Below are positions 25,637-34,660 of a stretch of DNA of 48,019 nucleotides, in pieces. Under the pieces are notes generated by a model that was not told the origin of the DNA, made no database searches, and worked only from the letters and a program-made list of their open reading frames with translations. The number at the start of each line of letters is the position of its first letter. The stretch's first letter is position 1. Location of the stretch: assembly GCA_947626795.1 (NCBI GenBank), contig CANQTH010000013.1, positions 1-48,019 of the forward strand, in the 5' to 3' direction. This DNA comes from an uncultured Lachnospiraceae bacterium. Its GTDB lineage: Bacteria; Bacillota; Clostridia; Lachnospirales; Lachnospiraceae. The translations under genes were made by a program, and so were the position numbers.

Positions 25637-26572
25637 ATGGAATATAAGATTTATCAGTTTGAATTTACGACGGGAGTGCATTTCGGGGAGAGATCCTTAG
25701 AAGACGCGGGCTGCACGGTATTGGCGGATACGTTGTTTTCCGCGCTGTGCCAGGAAGCCGTAAAGCGGGGCGAAAAAGAACTGGAAGTTTTTGTAAGGAA
25801 AGCCGAAGAGGGAAGGATACAGTTCTCGGACAGCTTCCCGTATATTGGAGATACTTATTATCTTCCGAAGCCGATGATGAAAGTGGAGTCGGAAGAGAAA
25901 AAAGGAGATTCCGTACTGAAAAAAGCATATAAAAAACTGAATTATGTCCCGGCGGACAAATTTGAAGAGTATCTGGAAGGGAAACTGGACGTCAGGAAGG
26001 AAAGCGGGAAAATAAGAGACCTGCTGGGCAGCAGAATGATCCGGACAAGCGCGGCTGTGCGCGGCGAAGAAGAGACGAGGCCGTACCGCGTCGGCATTTA
26101 TTATTTCAGGCCGGAGAGCGGATTGTATCTGATCCTGGGCTATCAGCAAAAAGAAGACATGGATCTGGCGGAAGAGTATCTGTCTTCCCTGGCTCTTTCC
26201 GGAATTGGCGGGAAAAGAAGCGCAGGCCTGGGAAAATTTGATCTGAAATATGGGAAAATGCCGAAGGAGATGCGGGAACGCCTGGATCCGGAACGCGCGT
26301 CGTCTTATATGTCGCTGTCCGTCAGCCTTCCGCGCGATGAGGAACTGGAAAGCGCGTTGGGGCAGGCAAGCTATGCAATGATAAAGCGGAGCGGATTTGT
26401 GCTTTCCGGCGCTTATGCGCCGGAACAGCGCAGAAAGCGGGATCTGTTTGCGATTCAGGCAGGTTCCTGTTTTCGAAACCGATTTGAAGGAAATATTTAT
26501 GACGTCAGCGAGGGCGGAGCGCATCCGGTATATCGGTACGCAAAGCCAATGTTCTGGGAGGTGATGGCTTGA
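25637..26572 (+). CDS. csm4: Csm4, crRNA 5'-tag-binding subunit
   Basis: 311 aa. It starts YKIYQFEFTTGVHFGE, continues with the Csm4-like LADTLFSALCQEA and carries a glycine-rich loop LSGIGGKRSAGLGKFDLK near residue 192. Csm4 sits with Cas10 at the base of the complex and holds the 8-nt crRNA tag, so it directly contacts the tag base that varies in this array. It starts 2 nt after csm3. Confidence 0.9.
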   Translation: MEYKIYQFEFTTGVHFGERSLEDAGCTVLADTLFSALCQEAVKRGEKELEVFVRKAEEGRIQFSDSFPYIGDTYYLPKPMMKVESEEKKGDSVLKKAYKKLNYVPADKFEEYLEGKLDVRKESGKIRDLLGSRMIRTSAAVRGEEETRPYRVGIYYFRPESGLYLILGYQQKEDMDLAEEYLSSLALSGIGGKRSAGLGKFDLKYGKMPKEMRERLDPERASSYMSLSVSLPRDEELESALGQASYAMIKRSGFVLSGAYAPEQRRKRDLFAIQAGSCFRNRFEGNIYDVSEGGAHPVYRYAKPMFWEVMA

Positions 26573-27720
26573 AAGAGACATTGTTGGCATATGAAGTGGA
26601 ATTAAAGACGTTAGGGCCTGTCTATATTGGAAGCGGGAAAGAGATCGGGAAGAAGGAATATGCATATTCTCCCTATAAAGAACAGGTTTCGGTCTTTGAC
26701 CTCTCAAAGCTGGGATTGCTCCTGGTACGGAAAAGGCGAATGAAAGACTATGAAAAGTATATGCTGCAGAATAGCCGGGAAGATCTTGGGCGCTGGCTGG
26801 TAAAACAAGGCATATCGGAAAAAGAGTATCAAAGCTGCATCCGTTACCGCCTGGATGTGCAGGATTCATCCTGGGATACGAGAAATAAGATGTCCGTCCT
26901 GGAATTTATCAAGGATGCTTACGGGCTGCCTTACGTGCCGGGCAGTTCGCTCAAGGGGATGCTCCGCACGATCTTATTGGCGGACGACCTGATGCGGGAG
27001 CCGGAAAAATACCGCCAGGCGAAACGGGATGTGGAGCAGAAGCTGAAGGAGAAAATAGAGCAGATGCGGCAGCAGCGGAAAAGGCCGGACAGAAACATAT
27101 GCAGGCAGGAGTCGGCGAGGATGGAGCAGAATGCATTCCATACATTGAACCGTCCCAAAAGCAAGATACAGGATGCGGTAAATGATAAACTGTCAGGGCT
27201 GATCGTAGGCGACAGCGCGCCTTTGAGCATGAAAGACCTGATGCTGTGCCAAAGAACGGAATTGCACAGGGACGGGGAAGAAAAGAGCTTGAATGTATTG
27301 CGGGAAGCGATAAGGCCCGGCACGGTCATTCGTTTTCCGATCACGATCGATACCAGCGTCTGCGATATTACGCAGGAGCGCATCGAACAGGCGGTAAAGG
27401 CTTTTGGGGAAATGTATTATAAATGTTTTCTGAAAGAGTTCCCGAAAATGCAGCCGCCGGACGCCGGAACGGTCTGGCTGGGCGGCGGAACGGGATTTGC
27501 GACCAAAACAGAGGTATATCCCATGTTTGGAAAAGCGTCCGGCCTGGAACGGGCAATGGAGATCTTCCGCGCCACCGGAGTGCCGGAGAATCATCGCCAT
27601 GCAAAAGATCGGGCGTTGGGAGTGTCGCCGCACATCTGCAAGGTCACATATTGGAATGGGAAACGCTGTCAGATGGGAATGTGTAAAATGACGTTTTCCC
27701 CGAAAAATCAGCAGAAATGA
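26569..27720 (+). CDS. csm5: Csm5, distal subunit of type III-A complex
   Basis: 383 aa RAMP protein. LGPVYIGSGKEIGKKEYAY is the N-terminal signature, YVPGSSLKGMLRTILL the RAMP loop, and LGGGTGFATKTEVYPMF the C-terminal glycine-rich part. Csm5 caps the filament and helps 3' maturation of crRNA. Translation starts at TTG 26569, 5 nt after GGAGGTG and overlapping the csm4 stop by 4 nt, which points to coupling. It is the last csm gene before the array. Confidence 0.92.
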   Translation: MKETLLAYEVELKTLGPVYIGSGKEIGKKEYAYSPYKEQVSVFDLSKLGLLLVRKRRMKDYEKYMLQNSREDLGRWLVKQGISEKEYQSCIRYRLDVQDSSWDTRNKMSVLEFIKDAYGLPYVPGSSLKGMLRTILLADDLMREPEKYRQAKRDVEQKLKEKIEQMRQQRKRPDRNICRQESARMEQNAFHTLNRPKSKIQDAVNDKLSGLIVGDSAPLSMKDLMLCQRTELHRDGEEKSLNVLREAIRPGTVIRFPITIDTSVCDITQERIEQAVKAFGEMYYKCFLKEFPKMQPPDAGTVWLGGGTGFATKTEVYPMFGKASGLERAMEIFRATGVPENHRHAKDRALGVSPHICKVTYWNGKRCQMGMCKMTFSPKNQQK

Positions 27721-27915
27721 ATCGATGAAGCGGCGGGGCGTCTGCCCTGCCAGCCCAATCGCTTGCTGCGGGGATACGCGGTTTGCGCCGCAGCAGGCTA
27801 TAACTGGGATTTCGCGCATTTTTGGGACAGGCAGGGAAGCTTCCATGCACAGAAATTTGTTTGCGCCGCAAAGCAGGCTTGAAAGCATTGATTTTACTGG
27901 GCTGCAGGCGGCGGG
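27721..27915 (+). promoter_or_regulatory. CRISPR leader region
   Basis: 195 nt between csm5 and the first repeat, at the end of the array with intact repeats. It is fairly GC-rich, unlike many leaders, with two related pieces (GTTTGCGCCGCAGCAGGCT and GTTTGCGCCGCAAAGCAGGC). I see no convincing promoter; the array might also be read through from the csm operon. Confidence 0.6.
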
Positions 27916-30900
27916 ATTTGAAATAACGAGACCCCGAAAGGGGACGGAAATTGTAAACCATATCCCCGTCCTTAGTTTCAGAAGTAGTACATTTGAAATA
28001 ACGAGACCCCGAAAGGGGACGGAAATTTTCCTTCCGCGCCCAATAAAAGTTATTCGTTGAATTTGAAATAACGAGACCCCGAAAGGGGACGGAAATGAAA
28101 AACCGTCAACATTCCAGACACGGAACTTGAAATTTGAAATAACGAGACCCCGAAAGGGGACGGAAATGATAGCCTCCTCTTTCGTCAACTCAAGCACTTT
28201 CATATTTGAAATAACGAGACCCCGAAAGGGGACGGAAATTTGGGATATTTGTTTTGATTATCATTATTTTTCACATTTGAAATAACGAGACCCCGAAAGG
28301 GGACGGAAATGTATTAATGCTGCTTCTTTGTTTTCGTTGGAGATATCATTTGAAATAACGAGACCCCGAAAGGGGACGGAAATCTCAAAATGCACTATTA
28401 CAGAAATAATGGTGGGATTTGAAATAACGAGACCCCGAAAGGGGACGGAAATCATCGAATCAGGCTTAGTTACTAATTTCTTATGTTGTATTTGAAATAA
28501 CGAGACCCCGAAAGGGGACGGAAATTCTTGGTTGTGCGCTTTACGGTTTCATTGTTTGTATTTGAAATAACGAGACCCCGAAAGGGGACGGAAATTACCG
28601 TATGACATTGGTTATGCAGTTTGTGACAGAATTTGAAATAACGAGACCCCGAAAGGGGACGGAAATCGATAACAGGGAATATTCATTAGCAAAACTTACG
28701 ATTTGAAATAACGAGACCCCGAAAGGGGACGGAAATTTGTATATCCTCTCTTTTCTTTTGATATACCTATTTGAAATAACGAGACCCCGAAAGGGGACGG
28801 AAATAAGGCTGCCCTGCTTCTTATCCCAAAGATTATTTGTATTTGAAATAACGAGACCCCGAAAGGGGACGGAAATTACTACTTATTCAATTGTCAAGGT
28901 ACTTCTCTTTTCAGATTTGAAATAACGAGACCCCGAAAGGGGACGGAAATCCATGTGTGCGGGCTCGCTAAATGCGAACCCCATGATTTGAAATAACGAG
29001 ACCCCGAAAGGGGACGGAAATATTCCATATCTTTATTCCTTGCGAAGGAATCCTTCACAATTTGAAATAACGAGACCCCGAAAGGGGACGGAAATCGTCG
29101 GAAGCCGTTTCAATGGCCTCCAACAAATCAATTTGAAATAACGAGACCCCGAAAGGGGACGGAAATTCAACAGGAGCTTGTACAACAGTTCCGGTATTGT
29201 ATTTGAAATAACGAGACCCCGAAAGGGGACGGAAATAAAACCCTTGTAAAACTTTCATCTACCTGATACTTATTTGAAATAACGAGACCCCGAAAGGGGA
29301 CGGAAATAATAGTCCATCTCTTTGTTCCTTGTGAAGGAATCCTTATTTGAAATAACGAGACCCCGAAAGGGGACGGAAATCGTAGATAGTCTCGCTGTAC
29401 GAAACAGCGAGAAAACATTTGAAATAACGAGACCCCGAAAGGGGACGGAAATTCTTACGAAAACCCTTGTAAAATTTTCCCCTACCATTTGAAATAACGA
29501 GACCCCGAAAGGGGACGGAAATGGAATACTCCTTCCCATTTGTCCATATTGGAGTTCCATTTGAAATAACGAGACCCCGAAAGGGGACGGAAATTCCAAC
29601 CGAAAATCGGTTGTGCCGTGGTTGTTGAAATTTGAAATAACGAGACCCCGAAAGGGGACGGAAATTTCTTCCACCAGCATCCAGTTGTCTGCATTCAGCC
29701 TGATTTGAAATAACGAGACCCCGAAAGGGGACGGAAATTCTTACGAAAACCCTTGTAAAATTTTCCCCTACCATTTGAAATAACGAGACCCCGAAAGGGG
29801 ACGGAAATCCCTATCTTCTCGATATTTCAACCACGGCGTCGATTTGAAATAACGAGACCCCGAAAGGGGACGGAAATTGCCTGCCGTGCACCCTTCTATA
29901 AGATTACCGTCATTTGAAATAACGAGACCCCGAAAGGGGACGGAAATTTGGGGACGAAATTACATATAAAAAGTCCCCCTCATTTGAAATAACGAGACCC
30001 CGAAAGGGGACGGAAATGCTGAAAAGGAGAGGTTAAGGATGGGCTTGCTCGAAGAATTTGAAATAACGAGACCCCGAAAGGGGACGGAAATATATCCCCA
30101 ATTGCTTGGGGATGAAATTACATATAAAACATTTGAAATAACGAGACCCCGAAAGGGGACGGAAATAGTGCCATGCCTCCCTCAACAGGTTTGAATCACC
30201 ATAAATTTGAAATAACGAGACCCCGAAAGGGGACGGAAATCGTTTTCTTTTTGTGGACATTGGGTTACTATTCAATTTATTTGAAATAACGAGACCCCGA
30301 AAGGGGACGGAAATTTCCATCCCGTCCTCCCCATAAGGGGCGAACTCGTTATTTGAAATAACGAGACCCCGAAAGGGGACGGAAATCCAAGCGTCAAAAT
30401 GCGCTTGGGAGAAGGTTCTCCCTGATTTGAAATAACGAGACCCCGAAAGGGGACGGAAATCCACTCGCGACTTTCCTCAACCCCGCGCTCGGCATTTGAA
30501 ATAACGAGACCCCGAAAGGGGACGGAAATCCACCTGCCGTGCCCTACAGAATTACCGTCCCCTATTTGAAATAACGAGACCCCGAAAGGGGACGGAAATT
30601 GTCTTGGAATCCACAATGTGACAGAGCTTCCCATTTGAAATAACGAGACCCCGAAAGGGGACGGAAAGCACCTGCCGTGCCCCTTTTACAGAATTACCGT
30701 CCCCATTTGAAATAACGAGACCCCGAAAGGGGACGGAAAGTTCTGGCGGCCTTCCCTGTGCCTACATTACCGGGCTAAATTTGAAATAACGAGACCCCGA
30801 AAGGGGACGGAAAGTGCTATGCCGTACAGCTTCGACGTTTTGCGGAATATTTGAAATAACGAGACCCCGAAAGGGGACGGAAAGATTTTGTTTCTTGTTC

Positions 30901-33112
30901 CAATAAGTGTTTCTCACATATTTGAAATAACGAGACCCCGAAAGGGGACGGAAAGTTGTTATCCATTTCATATTTACCTATAATCTTTTTCATAATTTGA
31001 AATAACGAGACCCCGAAAGGGGACGGAAACGCTTCCAGCTCCTCCGTTGGTATACCGAGAATTATTTGAAATAACGAGACCCCGAAAGGGGACGGAAACG
31101 GCGTTACTGCTTCACTTAGTGGCGGTGTGGTTTGTTCATTTGAAATAACGAGACCCCGAAAGGGGACGGAAACGGCGTTACTGCTTCACTTAGTGGCGGT
31201 GTGGTTTGTTCATTTGAAATAACGAGACCCCGAAAGGGGACGGAAACACATTTTGAAAGGAGGTTGATAAGGTGTCACCGAAATTTGAAATAACGAGACC
31301 CCGAAAGGGGACGGAAACTTTTCCCAATAATTCATGATTTTTCCTCTCTTTCATTTGAAATAACGAGACCCCGAAAGGGGACGGAAACATTTTTCATAAT
31401 CTCTCTCTCCTTTTTTTTTTATTTGAAATAACGAGACCCCGAAAGGGGACGGAAACAACGATCAAATTTTTTCGTGTCATCTTTCCAGATATTCATTTGA
31501 AATAACGAGACCCCGAAAGGGGACGGAAACGGCAGCCGTGAACCATTCACGGCTTTCTTCCACGCCGATTTGAAATAACGAGACCCCGAAAGGGGACGGA
31601 AACACGCAAATAACGTTATCGGGCAAGCCATGTGAGCAGGATTTGAAATAACGAGACCCCGAAAGGGGACGGAAACGTGCCATGCCTCCCCCAACAAGTT
31701 GCTTTCCACCTATTTGAAATAACGAGACCCCGAAAGGGGACGGAAACCAATAGCCGCTTGCTTTTGTTCTTCTAAAGTCATTATTTGAAATAACGAGACC
31801 CCGAAAGGGGACGGAAACAGGCTTTCTGCCCGTCAACCGTTATCAGAAAGCCATAATTTGAAATAACGAGACCCCGAAAGGGGACGGAAACGCCGGGGCG
31901 TTACTGCTTCGCTTAGATGCGGCTCCATTTGAAATAACGAGACCCCGAAAGGGGACGGAAACTCTTTCAAGTTCTTTGTTTTCCGCTTTTTCTTCTATTT
32001 GAAATAACGAGACCCCGAAAGGGGACGGAAACCCGGATTTGCTTCATAGTCCGATTCCGCGTGGTTGCATTTGAAATAACGAGACCCCGAAAGGGGACGG
32101 AAACTTTCCTTACGAAAACCCTTGTGAAGTTTGCATCTGATTTGAAATAACGAGACCCCGAAAGGGGACGGAAACTCAGGGACAGTAATCTCCTGAGCAT
32201 CTCGACATCCAAATTTGAAATAACGAGACCCCGAAAGGGGACGGAAACATTTTCCCTCTATTTTTTTCATTTCTGTTTCCTCATTTGAAATAACGAGACC
32301 CCGAAAGGGGACGGAAACGATAACGCTCAGTACGAGGGGACGGTAATCTTATAAAAAAGAAAATTTGAAATAACGAGCCCCCGAAAGGGGACGGAAACCT
32401 TATTAAATCCAGTTTAAACATTTCATCATTCAATTTGAAATAACGAGACCCCGAAAGGGGACGGAAACTCGCGTAAAAAAATTGCTTGCGATTGTATTCG
32501 GCAATTATTTGAAATAACGAGACCCCGAAAGGGGACGGAAACCTTGCCGCCACTGATTTTTTGAACCATCTTTACACATTATTTGAAATAACGAGACCCC
32601 GAAAGGGGACGGAAACGATAATTTCCGTTCCGTTTGTTGCTTTTTCAATTCTGATTTGAAATAACGAGACCCCGAAAGGGGACGGAAACAGATTGCGTCT
32701 TTACCTTCGGACCTTACAAAGAATTTGAAATAACGAGACCCCGAAAGGGGACGGAAACAGATTGCGTCTTTACCTTCGGACCTTACAAAGAATTTGAAAT
32801 AACGAGACCCCGAAAGGGGACGGAAACGTCTTTCAGCCACTTAATGAGCCTGTTTCTTCCTAATTTGAAATAACGAGCCCCCGGAAGGGGACGGAAACCT
32901 TTGAACCTGCAATTGTTTTTGCCTTTCCCATTTGAAATAACGAGAAAGGGGATGGAAACTTATTTTGCGTTTTACGATTTCCTGTGTTATACTTTTTCTG
33001 TATTTGAAATAGCAAGACCCCGGAAGGGGACGGCAACATACTTGTATTAAGTTCCTCAAAAGCTTTTTCCAAGATTATTTGAAGTAGCGGGACCCCGAAA
33101 GGGGACGGAACG
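27916..33112 (+). CRISPR. Type III-A CRISPR array, 73 repeats and 72 spacers
   Basis: The 36-nt repeat begins ATTTGAAATAACGAGA, has the stem CCCC-GAAA-GGGG and ends ACGGAAA plus one variable base. Spacers are mostly 32-39 nt. By direct count there are 73 repeat units. The first 38 (27916-30599) end in T, the next five (30633-30955) in G, and the rest in C. Repeats from 32863 on are degenerate: a 30-nt unit at 32930, and multiple substitutions at 33002 and 33077; one substitution occurs already at 32363. This fixes the leader at the csm5 side and the trailer at the cas1 side. Plus-strand transcription would give an ACGGAAAN tag, like known III-A tags. Exact duplicate spacers occur at 31100/31174, 32690/32759 and 29453/29739. 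Confidence 0.98.
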
Positions 33113-33189
33113 ATTGCGCCCATAAGATGGAAATGGCGTAAAAGTGCAGGGAAGATGAAAGGAAAAATGAATGCGAAAGAAGGGAGAGC

Positions 33190-34191
33190 ATGAGCTATTT
33201 GTTTGTAAACGCCCATGGGGCCAGCATTAATTACGACAGCAATTATGTGGTGGTAAAATATGGGCAGGAGTCCGAGCGCAAGATACCAGTAGAAAATCTG
33301 GAGGCGATCTATATCTTTACCAGCGCGCAGATTACCTCGCAGTGTGTAGTTCAGTGCCTGAAAAGAGGGATCAATATTTCCTATTATTCGAAAAGCGGCG
33401 CTTATTTTGGCAGGCTGCACTCTACCAGCCATGTAAATGTGAAGCGGCAGAGAAAACAGGCTGCGCTGGCAGATACCGAATTTTCCCTGGAATTGGCCAG
33501 AAATATTCTTTGCGGGAAGATCCATAATCAGAAAATTGTATTGAAGCGTTATGCGAGGAATAGCCAGAAGGATGTGACAGATCTCCAGATTAAGATGCAG
33601 CAGTCTCTGAATAAGATCCAAAGCTGCCATACAATAAGCGAGATGATGGGATATGAGGGAAATGCGGCAAGGCTGTATTTTGAAGGACTCCGCAGGGTGG
33701 TGCATGAGGAATTTGATTTTGACGGAAGAAGCAGAAGGCCGCCGAAAGATGAATTTAACTCCATGCTGAGCCTTGGATATTCCATCCTTATGAATGAAAT
33801 CTATGGGAAATTAGAAAATAAAGGGCTGCATCCCTATTTTGGATTTATGCACAGCGACCGGGAAAATCATCCCACGCTGGCAAGCGATATGATGGAAGAA
33901 TGGCGGGCGACGATCGTAGACGCGATGGTGATGAGCCTTGTGAATGGAAACGAGATCCATAAAAAGCATTTTGAACATGATACGGACAGTCCGGGATACT
34001 ATTTGAATAAGGACGGCTTGAATATTTTTCTGCATAAATTTGAAGGAAAAATGAAGACGGCGGTGCAATATCTGGATTATATTGATTATCCGGCAAGTTT
34101 CCGCCAGTCTATCGACTTGCAGATCAATGAATTGGCAAAGGCAGTGGATGAAGGCGACGCGTCGCTTTATCATCCAATCTGGTTAAGGTGA
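33190..34191 (+). CDS. cas1: Cas1 spacer-integration nuclease
   Basis: 333 aa. The metal-binding residues are readable: Glu156 in GYEGNAARLYFEGL, His221 in FGFMHSDRENHP, and Glu236 in ASDMMEEWR. Cas1 with Cas2 cuts and joins new spacers at the leader end. An AAGGGAGAGC site precedes ATG 33190. The gene lies 77 bp beyond the trailer end of the array and is followed 3 nt later by cas2, so the adaptation genes are separated from the csm operon by the whole array. Confidence 0.97.
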   Translation: MSYLFVNAHGASINYDSNYVVVKYGQESERKIPVENLEAIYIFTSAQITSQCVVQCLKRGINISYYSKSGAYFGRLHSTSHVNVKRQRKQAALADTEFSLELARNILCGKIHNQKIVLKRYARNSQKDVTDLQIKMQQSLNKIQSCHTISEMMGYEGNAARLYFEGLRRVVHEEFDFDGRSRRPPKDEFNSMLSLGYSILMNEIYGKLENKGLHPYFGFMHSDRENHPTLASDMMEEWRATIVDAMVMSLVNGNEIHKKHFEHDTDSPGYYLNKDGLNIFLHKFEGKMKTAVQYLDYIDYPASFRQSIDLQINELAKAVDEGDASLYHPIWLR

Positions 34192-34194
34192 GAG

Positions 34195-34509
34195 ATGGAC
34201 AGTTATTTTTTTGAGACGCAAAAGACAGCGCAGAAGGAAAATGTGTTTGTCCTGATCATTTATGATATCGTGGACAACAAGCAAAGGGTAAGGTTAGCGA
34301 AATATCTGCAGGGATATGGGTTCCGTGTCCAAAAATCAGCGTTTGAAGCAGTGATCCCAAAGAAAAAATACCATAAGCTGTTGCGTGAGCTTCCAGCGTA
34401 TGTGACAGAAAAGGACAGCGTGAAAGTATATAAGATCGTAGGAAATGGACAGGTGACAGCGTTTGGGAAGTCATTTGAAATTGATACGGAAGATGTGATC
34501 GTGATCTAA
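34195..34509 (+). CDS. cas2: Cas2 adaptation protein
   Basis: 104 aa ferredoxin-fold protein. VFVLIIYDIVDNKQRVRLAK shows the first strand with conserved Asp24, then GYGFRVQKSAFEAVIP. It dimerises between two Cas1 dimers for spacer integration. It starts 3 nt after cas1 with its ribosome-binding site inside the end of that gene. Confidence 0.96.
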   Translation: MDSYFFETQKTAQKENVFVLIIYDIVDNKQRVRLAKYLQGYGFRVQKSAFEAVIPKKKYHKLLRELPAYVTEKDSVKVYKIVGNGQVTAFGKSFEIDTEDVIVI

Positions 34510-34660
34510 GACGGCGCAAAGGTGAGGGGCGGTCTGCCATTTTGGCTGTCTGGCGGCATGGGCTTCAGCCGATAGCCGATATGCAGCAGGACAAGAGGGA
34601 CGGTCATTTTGGCTGCCTTGCGGCATTGCGTGGAAAAGACGGAAAGGAGAACTGGATGTT

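Noticed and set aside
27193-28203. 336-aa minus-strand frame antisense to csm5 and running into the array
   Set aside because: Mirror of csm5 codons plus repeats; it lacks a start signal.
28264-32840. Many minus-strand open frames repeating SVPFRGLVISN, FRPLSGSRYFK or FPSPFGVSLFQ
   Set aside because: They are translations of the CRISPR repeat, which is open in all three minus-strand frames; no starts, ribosome-binding sites or conserved proteins.
33145-33192. Short ORF MKGKMNAKEGRA just before cas1
   Set aside because: Only 12 codons, overlapping the cas1 start; no independent evidence.
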